Position numbers and translations under genes: made by a program. This document shows positions 36,101 to 44,318 of a stretch of DNA of 64,000 bases, one piece after another; the first letter of the stretch is position 1, and every line of letters starts with the position of its first letter. The stretch is from contig JADJWT010000001.1 of the NCBI GenBank assembly GCA_016716225.1, forward strand, positions 2,862,501 to 2,926,500, read 5' to 3'. The notes under the pieces are model-generated. The model had not been told where the DNA came from. It did not search any database and saw only the letters and a program-made list of their open reading frames with translations. Origin of the DNA: Ignavibacteriota bacterium (GTDB lineage Bacteria; Bacteroidota; Ignavibacteria; Ignavibacteriales; Melioribacteraceae).

Positions 36101-36234
36101 TGAATATTTTTCATAACGGAATTGAATCATTTAGGAAATTTAAACTTACACAAGATTCTCCGGTAACAGAAAATTTAGTTTCGGTTTTATATCCACCAAC
36201 AATTTATCAGCTTAATTTAAGGTATAATTTTTAA
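33154..36234 (+). CDS. TonB-dependent receptor of the polysaccharide island
   Basis: A 1026-residue outer-membrane receptor. I choose ATG 33154 (MSVNNYS), with CGGAGGA directly upstream, over the in-frame ATG at 33118. It has a signal peptide (ending SLFAQ), a carboxypeptidase-regulatory-like domain (SIRGTIFDKATSETLLGANI, YTLEVSYIGYNSQ), a plug (LPDDNAATALSRLPGVSLMN, VIRGVESKLNQVLINGIQL, ITPDMDANTIGGVVNLKLM) and a barrel ending PTIYQLNLRYNF. It is of the TonB-Xanth-Caul type rather than a clear SusC. It is followed by a secreted sorting-domain protein, not a SusD. Uptake of oligosaccharides released by the downstream enzymes is inferred from position. Confidence 0.88.
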   Translation: MSVNNYSVRNKLVPLVSLIIVLLLQTSLFAQSGSIRGTIFDKATSETLLGANISVKGTSLGAASDMEGNFIIRNIPVGKYTLEVSYIGYNSQMLDINISENRVIDQDFFLELKTIESGTVTVTGQASGQLEAINRQLTSNTITNVVSSEQIRELPDDNAATALSRLPGVSLMNGDEVVIRGVESKLNQVLINGIQLPSTNMETRSTNLGFISSSMISSIEVIKAITPDMDANTIGGVVNLKLMEAPSDLHFDVLTQGNYNYSDRNYNNYKFWGSVSNRFFDDKFGVFLQANADRSDGGNQTASIGLTLDGSRNIYGESAYLTTSANFGYGRSIVDISGGSLIMDYKLPNGKIILQNTYAGNFTDQRNNIIGLDFGGTDVHYTVDRNKFGRDLWINALQAENSFGDFKVEASLAHSSTNQYTRNAYSPWGAGNGWTDFNNESNFDAPFGVGSDNLPITYSSPAVQAGLTLQRAYEIFDNLNPSDVDSATLEGWVSSIKNRFNQHLYNGALDVSTPVNFSTDITATFKAGGKYTKTTRVNDFDRTFSGSSDDDTYRKVEDFFPIHRDGERRMRLTDVLDDDFDRGKNYLSDQYDFKNGFKYVIDADVYDDWLYLAQTGWESALKEDDSWRDDWNGSETFAAGYIMGTFNLYRNLTLIAGLRYENYNMNYRAEFTVVTHNVYGDAVSTKMGTADVPYDYYNVDRYDINYFPNVHLKYQVNDWSDIRIAYTNSIVRPDYASIIPKITLFPGNNYVVGNPKLKPTTAKNLDVIASVYSNIVGLFSINGFYKELEDAQYRTGIYYGNVDLYGENLFMPDSAILQDNFNYLTKVTDIVNTTLNNPNLGYIRGIEVSWQTNFWYLPQPLNSLVLNVNYTKSGSNVNYRIIRNIPVRLPGPRPGTYIYEYTTNDTIYSGRLIQQADDVINVALGVDYKGFSGRLSFNMRGNVINSVGTRPEESSYTGNIYRWDFTLKQDLPVDGLSLSFNGLNIFHNGIESFRKFKLTQDSPVTENLVSVLYPPTIYQLNLRYNF

Positions 36235-36262
36235 CAAATAGTGTATTTAAAAAAATAAACAT

Positions 36263-36325
36263 AAGGAGGAGGTAGTTATTAGCAAACAATTATTTTTTAA
36301 CCTTTTTTGCTCATTAAATCAATAA
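36263..36325 (+). other. Orphan Shine-Dalgarno with possible 15-residue leader peptide
   Basis: A perfect AAGGAGGAGG at 36263-36272 is not followed by ATG, GTG or TTG at a useful distance. Five bases on, an ATT at 36278 opens a frame ISKQLFFNLFCSLNQ ending in TAA at 36323-36325, just before the next gene. ATT is a rare start codon, so this may be a decayed start or a leader. Confidence 0.25.
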
Positions 36326-36344
36326 TTTTAATAAGGAGAAATTT

Positions 36345-38099
36345 ATGAGAAAGTTACTTTTACTTCTGACGGTAATTACATTGTTACCGTTAGCTTCTGT
36401 ATTTTCACAAACATTGGAAGATTACATTTCAGAGCATCGTGGAGATTCTCTTGTAATTAAAGATGATATCGAATTTGGTGGACCAAACACACTTTTTCGT
36501 GTAATAAGTGATGATACACTTAATGTACCTGCAGGACGTGTATATGTGTTAAAAGCATGGGGAAATTACTCACTTGCAAATAACCCAACAACATCTGCAA
36601 CCAGAAAAACAATTATTATGGGTGAAACAACCGGATCTGTAAAAACAAGTAAAGGCGATGCTCCACCAGTAGTTTCTGGTGCTGTGTTGGAAGGTGGTAA
36701 TACTACTCCGTTTATTACTAGTGGTTCAGATCTTCTTGTGAAAAATATAAATATGGCTGTTGGTAATGCTGCTGGTGGTCTTGGATGGAACTGCTTCGGT
36801 TTAGCAGGTCCAGGTCTAAGAATTCAAGTTGAAAACTGTATTATTGAACATAACTTATGGACAGTTATTGGTGGTCAACCAACTAATTCAAGAATATTCT
36901 TTATAAATAATTATTTCGTAAACTTGTTAGGACATACTTGTCGTCGTAATGGTGGTGTGTTGGATTTCTTCTCTAACCAAGATACAATTTGGGTCGAAAA
37001 TAATACACACGTAAACGTTCAAGGTCTTTTGTATAAATCAAGAGATAATTATGTAATTAACAGACAAGTTTTTAATCACAATAATTTTATTAATTGTAGC
37101 TCATATCCTCTAATGAACAGAGGCGGACATCCAAATTATAGCGTTACAAACAATATTTTTGTAAATACAAATGTGCAAGGAATGTCTGCTGTGCTAATTG
37201 GTGCTGATGCCGGTGAAGTTGATCCTGAAGGCTTGCCAATGGGTATTGTTAATTTACATTCCGATTCTACATTTTTGGCGAACGGTGCATCGTTCTATGC
37301 AGATAGAAACTTAACTTATTGGGACCCAAGTTTAAGTGATGTTGTAAGCACATTAAATGCTAATGCAGTTAATGGAATGACTGATTGGACTTCTCAAATG
37401 ATACCAATGAATACAAGAACCGCAGCAATGTTTGCTGATGATGCAACTTATCCAAAATTAACAAACGGAACTTGGTATAACAAATTACCTAATTTTGCTG
37501 AAACAGATGTATTATTCACTACTCAACTTCAAACATTGAAAGAATTTTCAATTGCAACCGTAGATACAACTTATTCCGGTTCTTTAGCAGCATGGCGTCA
37601 ACCAAATAACCCAGAAGTAGATTTTTTCATTTATGCAGACTGGCCGACTCCAATTGATCTTTCATACGATGATGCAGATTTATTAACTGCAGGTCTTGGC
37701 GGTTTCCCAGTTGGCGATTTAGCATGGTTCCCTGCTAAATATGAAGAATGGATGAATCAAAAAGATGCAGAATATGACCTAATTCATAAAACTCTTAATG
37801 GAATTGTTGGTGTTGAAAAAGTTGATGGTTTACCAACTAAATTCACTTTAGAACAAAATTATCCAAATCCATTTAACCCAACAACAGAAATTAACTTCTC
37901 AATTCCAAAATCTGGAAATGTTACTTTGAAAGTATTTGATGCAGTTGGTCAAGAAGTTGCTACTTTAGTTAATGAATTCAAAAATGCTGCCAACTATAAA
38001 GTAAACTTTAATGCTGCTAATTTAACAAGCGGTGTTTATTTCTATAGATTAGAAGCTAACGACTTACTACAAACAAAGAAAATGTTATTAATTAAATAA
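36345..38099 (+). CDS. Secreted beta-helix protein with type IX secretion sorting domain
   Basis: A 584-residue protein with a signal peptide (ending SVFSQT), preceded by AAGGAG. The central part (about 100-330) is full of short Asn-, Gly- and Ile-rich repeats such as LRIQVENCIIEHNLW and NSRIFFINNYFVNLL, typical of a right-handed parallel beta-helix. Such folds are common in pectate lyases and other polysaccharide-binding proteins, but no catalytic motif is clear. Residues about 500-584 are a type A sorting domain: FTLEQNYPNPFNPTTEINFS, then VATLVNEFKNA and GVYFYRL. It probably acts on the cell surface with the preceding receptor, in the place a SusD would take (inference). Confidence 0.85.
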   Translation: MRKLLLLLTVITLLPLASVFSQTLEDYISEHRGDSLVIKDDIEFGGPNTLFRVISDDTLNVPAGRVYVLKAWGNYSLANNPTTSATRKTIIMGETTGSVKTSKGDAPPVVSGAVLEGGNTTPFITSGSDLLVKNINMAVGNAAGGLGWNCFGLAGPGLRIQVENCIIEHNLWTVIGGQPTNSRIFFINNYFVNLLGHTCRRNGGVLDFFSNQDTIWVENNTHVNVQGLLYKSRDNYVINRQVFNHNNFINCSSYPLMNRGGHPNYSVTNNIFVNTNVQGMSAVLIGADAGEVDPEGLPMGIVNLHSDSTFLANGASFYADRNLTYWDPSLSDVVSTLNANAVNGMTDWTSQMIPMNTRTAAMFADDATYPKLTNGTWYNKLPNFAETDVLFTTQLQTLKEFSIATVDTTYSGSLAAWRQPNNPEVDFFIYADWPTPIDLSYDDADLLTAGLGGFPVGDLAWFPAKYEEWMNQKDAEYDLIHKTLNGIVGVEKVDGLPTKFTLEQNYPNPFNPTTEINFSIPKSGNVTLKVFDAVGQEVATLVNEFKNAANYKVNFNAANLTSGVYFYRLEANDLLQTKKMLLIK

Positions 38100-38132
38100 T
38101 TTATAAACTAGTTAGTAACACGATTCAAAATT

Positions 38133-38159
38133 ACCCCGGTAATTGAATTTTACCGGGGT
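38133..38159 (+). terminator. Terminator after the sorting-domain protein
   Basis: ACCCCGGTAA at 38133-38142 pairs perfectly with TTACCGGGGT at 38150-38159 around a 7-base loop, followed by TTTTAT. This is a clear intrinsic terminator. Confidence 0.88.
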
Positions 38160-38214
38160 TTTATATAAAATGCAATTGGATTCAAGTTTTATTCACAAAA
38201 TGAGTTTTTAGCAT

Positions 38215-39981
38215 ATGCCTTTCTTTAAAACCAAACAATTGTTAAGATTTAGAAAATATCACTTTCTTTTTGTTTTAGCTATATTAATTATAAGCTGTAT
38301 AAATAATGACGTTAATTCTTCTGAAGATGAAAAAATAATTGCAAAAATTGGAGAAGATTATATTGTTACATTAAGTGATTTGAAACAATATATCAAAGAC
38401 TGGAATTACAACCAAAAATTTAGAGAAAAAGAAAAAGTTTATAAAAATGCACTAAATGATTTATTAACCAACCAGCTAAAAAGACTTGATTTCTTTGACA
38501 GAAAATTAAATCAGAACAAAGATTTAATGAGCAAAGAAATACGTTCAATTAATGCTGAAATAATAAATGCTTACTTTAATAAAAAGTTTGTTTCAAAATA
38601 TGTTAGCGATAGTTCAGCAGCTAAAGCTTATAATGAAATGGATAAAGAAGTTATCTGCAATGATATTTTTTTACCGATCCCTGAAAATCCATCACAACAA
38701 AAACTTGATTCTTTAAAAGCTATTGCATTGGAAATTGAAAATTATATTAGCAATAATTTAAATATAGATGAACTTATTAAAAAACATTCTCTACAAAATA
38801 CTTTAATTGTAACGCAAAAAAATTATACTTGGTCGCAAAGTATGAATGATCCTATTGCTTATGTTGCGTATCAACTGCAAAATGGTTCTACACAAGCACT
38901 TTATAATTTAGAAGGATTTCATATTTTAAAAGCGGTTGACATAAAAAAAATTAAATTAGAACCGTTTGATGATATTAAAGAAGAAATAATTTCAAATCTA
39001 AAAAAAGGATATTATCAGACATACAATGATGAGTATGGTGAATTTAGAAAAAATCTTGTGGATTATGGCACTATTATATGGAATGATCAAGGTTTGGATC
39101 AAATTGTTAAATGGTCAAATATAGATAAATTCTTTGGCGGTGCATATCAAGATACAATGAAAAATGCAATTTCAAACGGTAACAATTTTGAAATTCTAAC
39201 ATATAACAAAGGTAAAATTGATTTAAAAGAATTCCTTAGACTTCTGGATGAAGTTGTAATTTTGAATCCAAATATCCAATTAAATTCAAAGAGTGTAAAA
39301 GAGTTTATTTCAGAAGCAGTGTATGATAATAATGTAATAAAAGCCGCACAAAAAATTGGATTGGATGAAAAGATAGTTAATCCATATACGGATAACTTAG
39401 TAGTTAAAAGCAAGTTGAGTTATTTATATAACTTAGAAATAATTGAAGGAAATATTCCCGATTTAACACCGGAAGCTTTAAAATCATTTTATGATGAACA
39501 AAGAGATTCAATATTCTATCAACTAAAAAAAATAAATCTTTATACAAGAATTTATTCTGATAAAGAAAGGGCTGAGAAAGAAATTAAAGAAATAAATAGT
39601 GGTATTCCATTTGAAAAAATTTCTAATAGATGGTTTGTTAAAACATATATACGTGAACGTGATGGCTCCCTAAAATCATTTAGAAGTATTGAACCGCCAT
39701 ATTTGGCTGAAGCTGCTTTTAAATTGGAGCTAAACGAAGTTGCTGGACCAATTGAATTTGATGATACCGAAAAGGGAAAACAATTTGCAGTTATAAAAGC
39801 TATTCACATTATGCCGGAAAAACAACTCACATTTGATGAAGTTAAAGGTAAAAGAATAGAAGAAGAATTTAAAAATTATTATCGTCAAAAAATTTCGGAT
39901 GAAGTTAATGCAAAGCTGATGAAGAAATACAATGTCGAAATCTTCGAGCATGAATTATCTCAAGCAATAACATCTAATTAG
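38215..39981 (+). CDS. SurA/PpiD-like peptidyl-prolyl isomerase lipoprotein
   Basis: A 588-residue protein with a lipoprotein signal (LAILIISC, Cys28). The N-terminal part (ARIGEDYIVTLSDLKQYIKDW-like start, about residues 40-130) resembles the SurA N-domain helices, and the region about 470-555 is a parvulin-type rotamase (ERAEKEIKEINSGIPFEKIS, LAEAAFKLELNEVAGPIEF, FAVIKAIHIMPEKQLTFDEV). A less clear second such domain may lie around 150-240. It would help fold outer-membrane or secreted proteins in the periplasm. The next gene follows after 2 bp, so it belongs to a three-gene unit ending at 44269. Confidence 0.75.
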   Translation: MPFFKTKQLLRFRKYHFLFVLAILIISCINNDVNSSEDEKIIAKIGEDYIVTLSDLKQYIKDWNYNQKFREKEKVYKNALNDLLTNQLKRLDFFDRKLNQNKDLMSKEIRSINAEIINAYFNKKFVSKYVSDSSAAKAYNEMDKEVICNDIFLPIPENPSQQKLDSLKAIALEIENYISNNLNIDELIKKHSLQNTLIVTQKNYTWSQSMNDPIAYVAYQLQNGSTQALYNLEGFHILKAVDIKKIKLEPFDDIKEEIISNLKKGYYQTYNDEYGEFRKNLVDYGTIIWNDQGLDQIVKWSNIDKFFGGAYQDTMKNAISNGNNFEILTYNKGKIDLKEFLRLLDEVVILNPNIQLNSKSVKEFISEAVYDNNVIKAAQKIGLDEKIVNPYTDNLVVKSKLSYLYNLEIIEGNIPDLTPEALKSFYDEQRDSIFYQLKKINLYTRIYSDKERAEKEIKEINSGIPFEKISNRWFVKTYIRERDGSLKSFRSIEPPYLAEAAFKLELNEVAGPIEFDDTEKGKQFAVIKAIHIMPEKQLTFDEVKGKRIEEEFKNYYRQKISDEVNAKLMKKYNVEIFEHELSQAITSN

Positions 39982-39983
39982 AG

Positions 39984-42320
39984 ATGAACAATTCTAAAAT
40001 CGTTAATTTAAATATTCTAATAATCTCGGCAGTAGTTATTTGTTTTGAAATTTTATCCACAAGAATTTCCTCGGTAATATTTGTTCAGAATTATGCATTT
40101 ATAATTTTATCATTATCAATTTTAGGACTTGGCACTGGTGGAATTTATTCCTTTTACAAAATTAAACCAGATGAAACGAAAAGTGAAAATCATAAGATAT
40201 TTAGCTTATACATTTCTCTTACCGGAATTTCTTTAATATTCTTTATTATAGCTGTAGTTCTTTTCTCGATAACAAATCCATACATTTATTTTTCTTTACT
40301 TTTTATACCATTTTTTTTTGCCGGAATAGTTTACTCGGAATTTTTTAAAAACTTTGCAAATTCCGGATATAAAATTTATGCTGCTGATTTAATTGGTGCG
40401 GCGTTGGGTTCGATTCTTTCAATACTTATTTTTAGTTTTTTCAATGCACCAAATGCTGTTTTATTTCTTGCGATAGTTTTAACTTTTTCTGCAGCTAATT
40501 TTTTTGTTGTTGAAAGAAAAAAACTCTTGCTGCATTACTTTAGTCTTTCCGTAATTGCAATTTTATTATTTGTTTTTGGTAAGAATGAATTTCTCGGAAA
40601 AATTCCTATCGGTAATTATCCGGAAAAAGATTTTTATCATATTTTAGATAATTCAAATATTACACCGGAAATAGTTGAAAGCAAATGGAGTATAAATGGA
40701 AGATCGGATTTAGTTGAATTTGAAAATCAAAGTTATGTTAAACATTTGTTAATAGATGGTGCCGCCGGAACGCAAATGTATGAATTCAATGGAAACATTG
40801 AAAATCATGATAAAATGCTTAATGATATACTGATAAGAAATTCAACAACAATTCCTCTTTTATTTTTAAAGAAAGAAGAAAAAGAGAACATGCTGGTTAT
40901 TGGTCCCGGTGGAGGAAAAGAAATTCTTTCCGGGATTCTTAGTAATGTGCAAAATATTACCGGAGTTGAAATAAATCCCGATTTTGTAGATATAGTAAAA
41001 AAATATAAAAATTTTAACGGCGGAATTTATACTGATTTTCCGAATGTGAAAATTGAAATTGCAGAAGGAAGACATTTTTTAAAAAGATCTGAAAAGTTTT
41101 ACGATTTAATAATTTTAGCACTTCCATCAACTGAGCAGTTCCAAATTATAGATGGAATTGCTTCAAACGAAAATTATCTTTTAACAGTTGAGGCAATAAA
41201 AGATTATTTAAAAATTTTAAATCATAATGGGCAATTGATTTTTACAGTCCATAATAAGTGGGAACTTGTTAGACTAATTGTAACAACTTTGTATGCATTT
41301 AAAGAAAACGGAATAAGTCATTCAAATGCAGTTAATCATTTTTTGAGTATTGGAGATGAACATTCGCCAACTTTAGTAATTAAAAAATCAGCTTACACAA
41401 TTGATGAAATTAACAATATTATCAAAATTGCAAATACGTTTCCAACAGATTTGCCGAAGATTGCTTATTTGCCTTTTGTAAATATTCCTGGCAATAATCA
41501 AATTGAAAATATTCTTTTAAATACTCTTAAAGATGGCAGAAGTTCGCTTGAAGAATTAATTGCAAAGAATAGCTCTGATATTTCACCGGTGCTTGATGAT
41601 AGTCCATATTTTTACAAAGTTAAAAAAGGTTTACCCGATGATTTGAAATATCTTTTAATTGTGGTCTTTATAATTGCGGTTTTGTCTGTTCTAATTCCAC
41701 TAAAGAAAATAAAATCTGTTTCGAAAAAAAATATTAAAAGTAAAAAAGAGGAAAAAGTTTTTTTTCCGCTTTTTGTTTTTGTTAGCATTGGTTTCGGATT
41801 CATGGTTTTGGAAATTGCATTACTGCAAAAATTTATTCTTTATTTGGGATCACCAACAATTGCTTTGTCCATTCTTCTTGGTTCCTTGCTTGTTGGAATG
41901 GGAATTGGAAGTTTTTTTGGCTGGAAAATATTTCCCGATAATATTATAAAACGCCTTAAATGGATTTCCGGTTTGATTGTAATTACTGGAGTGATTTTAT
42001 TTTTTATACATCCGTTAATTTTAAATCCGCTTCTTGTTTATGGATTAACATTACGTGCAATTGTAAGTTTTGTTTTGTTACTGCCATTCGGATTTTTTCT
42101 TGGAATTCCATTTCCTACAGCAATACAAATTTTAAAGCAGAAAAATTTTATAAAATATATTCCATGGATGTATGGTGTTAATGGAATTTTTTCCGTTCTC
42201 GGTTCTGTTTCGGCAGTTATTCTATCAATGATTTTTGGTTTTACTTTAAGTTTTTTTACCGGATTAAGTTTGTACTTAATCATTTTTGTTTTTTTATTCT
42301 CAAAAGCTCAACGGATTTGA
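39984..42320 (+). CDS. Membrane spermidine-synthase-like (SAM-dependent) protein
   Basis: A 778-residue protein with about seven hydrophobic helices at the N-terminus (about 10-210), a Rossmann domain at about 290-470 and more helices at about 550-775. The Rossmann part has the nucleotide motif LVIGPGGGKEILSGI, GVEINPDFVDIV, EGRHFLKRSEKFYDLIIL and a following YLLTVEAIKDYL, as in fused spermidine-synthase-like proteins. Whether it transfers aminopropyl groups, methyl groups or neither is unknown. It is tightly linked to the isomerase (2 bp) and to the next gene by a TTGA start/stop overlap. Confidence 0.72.
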   Translation: MNNSKIVNLNILIISAVVICFEILSTRISSVIFVQNYAFIILSLSILGLGTGGIYSFYKIKPDETKSENHKIFSLYISLTGISLIFFIIAVVLFSITNPYIYFSLLFIPFFFAGIVYSEFFKNFANSGYKIYAADLIGAALGSILSILIFSFFNAPNAVLFLAIVLTFSAANFFVVERKKLLLHYFSLSVIAILLFVFGKNEFLGKIPIGNYPEKDFYHILDNSNITPEIVESKWSINGRSDLVEFENQSYVKHLLIDGAAGTQMYEFNGNIENHDKMLNDILIRNSTTIPLLFLKKEEKENMLVIGPGGGKEILSGILSNVQNITGVEINPDFVDIVKKYKNFNGGIYTDFPNVKIEIAEGRHFLKRSEKFYDLIILALPSTEQFQIIDGIASNENYLLTVEAIKDYLKILNHNGQLIFTVHNKWELVRLIVTTLYAFKENGISHSNAVNHFLSIGDEHSPTLVIKKSAYTIDEINNIIKIANTFPTDLPKIAYLPFVNIPGNNQIENILLNTLKDGRSSLEELIAKNSSDISPVLDDSPYFYKVKKGLPDDLKYLLIVVFIIAVLSVLIPLKKIKSVSKKNIKSKKEEKVFFPLFVFVSIGFGFMVLEIALLQKFILYLGSPTIALSILLGSLLVGMGIGSFFGWKIFPDNIIKRLKWISGLIVITGVILFFIHPLILNPLLVYGLTLRAIVSFVLLLPFGFFLGIPFPTAIQILKQKNFIKYIPWMYGVNGIFSVLGSVSAVILSMIFGFTLSFFTGLSLYLIIFVFLFSKAQRI

Positions 42321-44269
42321 TACAAAAAATTAAAATATCAAAAGAAATAAAAAACCAAATCTTTGCAGATAAAGATAAACTTTCTGTGCATGAAATCTCA
42401 AAGAAATATAATGTCCCGATTTTTGAAGTTAAAAAAATTATTAATGCTTCTGCAAAAAAAACTCCTAAATGGTTTTATGCTGTTTTAATCTTTTTACCAA
42501 TTATATTTTTAATCCTTCTTGAAATATTATTGAGAAACATTAATTATGGTTATGATTTTACTCAATGGATAGATGCCGGCGAAGGTAAATATATAATTAA
42601 CTCAAATATGAGTAAAAAATATTTTACAAGTGGAGATTTCAATCCCACAACCAGTGAAGATTATTTTGATATACAAAAAAAGACAAATTCCTTCAGAGTT
42701 TTTGTTTTAGGCGGAAGCAGTGCAGAAGGATATCCTTATAGTCCAATGGGATCATTTTCACGTTATGTTCGGAAAAGATTAGAATTAGTCTATCCCAATA
42801 CACACATTGAGGTTGTTAATTTGGGTATGACGGCAGTAAACTCTTACACAATATTAGATCTTTTCCCGGAAGTTTTGGATCAGCAACCCAATTTAATTTT
42901 AATTTATGCCGGACATAATGAATATTATGGAGCTTTGGGTGTTGGTTCGGTTCAATCATTTGGTTCTTCTCGAAATCTGATAAATTTAATATTATATCTA
43001 AATAATTTTAAAACTACTCAATTTGTGCGGAATTCAATTCATTGGGTAACGTCACTATTCTTTTCATCAAAAAATATAAAATCATCCGGCACTCTGATGT
43101 CACAGATGGCAAAAGACAAAAACATTATTTTAGATTCTGATGTGTACAATGCCGGACTTCAGCAATTTAAAGAGAATTTTACGGACATCTTAACATTATG
43201 TAAAGAAAAAGGTGTCCCAATAATTATTGGCAAATTGGCAAGTAATTTAAAAGATCAAAAACCATTTATATCTGCTGCAACTCATGGATACAAGAATGCT
43301 GATAAAGTTTTCGAAGAAGCTTGGGATAATTTTAAGAATGAAAATTATAAAAATGCAGATTCTCTTTTCAGATTAGCAAAAGATCTTGATGCACTGAGGT
43401 TTAGAGCACCTTCTAAAATGAATATGATTATTGATCAACTTGGAGAGGAATTTAATGTTGCAACTGTTCCGATAGATTCAATATTTAATTCTGAAAGTCC
43501 GGGTGGAATTGTAGGCGACAATTTAATTGTAGATCATCTTCACCCAAATGTTGAAGGATATCAACTAATTGGAAAAGCATTTTATAATTGCATGGAAAAG
43601 AAGGGATACCTTCCCAAAACAGAAAATGCCAATATTCCTTTTGCTAAACAAGATAGTTTAACTAAAGCAAATTTTGTATTTACAAAACTCGATTCAGCTA
43701 TTGGCAATTATAATATATCACTTTTAAAAAACAATTGGCCTTATGTTAAGAATAGTATTACAATGACAAAGTTCCAACACAATGATTTTTTAAATATGCT
43801 TCAACCTAAGAATTTAACTGATTCTATTGCAGTTTACAAGATAGAAGGTTTATCTTGGACGGACGCACATTTACTTGCGGCTAAAACTTATTTGAGAAGA
43901 GAGGATATTAAAAATTATTTGAAACATATAAATACAATTCTTAATCAATATCCGGTTCTAAAAGACTTTAATATTTTAATCACATATTTCTATAACCAAA
44001 AAAAAATAGACCTTGCTGATTATACTTCTATACGCGTTGGAATTATTGAATTATATAGAAAAAAATATGATGAAGCTATAAAACACTTAACCAAAACATA
44101 CAATATTGATCCTAAAAATACATTTGTATTATATAATCTTTCTGTTGCATATTTCGAAAAAAGAGATTTAAAATCAGCGTTAAGTATGATAAATAAATGT
44201 TTAGATATTGATGGTAAATACGCCGAAGCAATTAAATTAAAACGAGAAATTTTAAATCAACTTGAATAA
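42317..44269 (+). CDS. Membrane-anchored SGNH hydrolase with C-terminal TPR repeats
   Basis: A 650-residue protein starting with TTG at 42317 within the upstream stop (TTGA); no ATG lies nearby. Residues about 20-45 (KLSVHEISKKYNVPIFEVKK) look like a small helix-turn-helix-like motif, followed by one membrane helix at 52-71. The outer part is an SGNH/GDSL fold: FVLGGSSAEGYPYS with candidate Ser134, YAGHNEYYGALG, and a late DHLHPNVEGYQLIGK Asp-His pair. C-terminal residues about 560-645 show tetratricopeptide repeats (DEAIKHLTKTYNIDPKN). Likely an envelope esterase or acyl-group-handling protein; substrate unknown. Confidence 0.75.
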   Translation: MIQKIKISKEIKNQIFADKDKLSVHEISKKYNVPIFEVKKIINASAKKTPKWFYAVLIFLPIIFLILLEILLRNINYGYDFTQWIDAGEGKYIINSNMSKKYFTSGDFNPTTSEDYFDIQKKTNSFRVFVLGGSSAEGYPYSPMGSFSRYVRKRLELVYPNTHIEVVNLGMTAVNSYTILDLFPEVLDQQPNLILIYAGHNEYYGALGVGSVQSFGSSRNLINLILYLNNFKTTQFVRNSIHWVTSLFFSSKNIKSSGTLMSQMAKDKNIILDSDVYNAGLQQFKENFTDILTLCKEKGVPIIIGKLASNLKDQKPFISAATHGYKNADKVFEEAWDNFKNENYKNADSLFRLAKDLDALRFRAPSKMNMIIDQLGEEFNVATVPIDSIFNSESPGGIVGDNLIVDHLHPNVEGYQLIGKAFYNCMEKKGYLPKTENANIPFAKQDSLTKANFVFTKLDSAIGNYNISLLKNNWPYVKNSITMTKFQHNDFLNMLQPKNLTDSIAVYKIEGLSWTDAHLLAAKTYLRREDIKNYLKHINTILNQYPVLKDFNILITYFYNQKKIDLADYTSIRVGIIELYRKKYDEAIKHLTKTYNIDPKNTFVLYNLSVAYFEKRDLKSALSMINKCLDIDGKYAEAIKLKREILNQLE

Positions 44270-44318
44270 ACTAATTTGGCAAAAGAAAAATTAAAATGAA
44301 ATTTCTTGGATTATTAAA

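Noticed and set aside
33154..36234. SusC assignment for the island receptor
   Set aside because: The plug motifs fit the TonB-Xanth-Caul type, and no SusD partner follows.
36345..38099. Pectate lyase call for the beta-helix protein
   Set aside because: A beta-helix is likely but no lyase calcium-site or catalytic Arg/Lys motif could be recognised.
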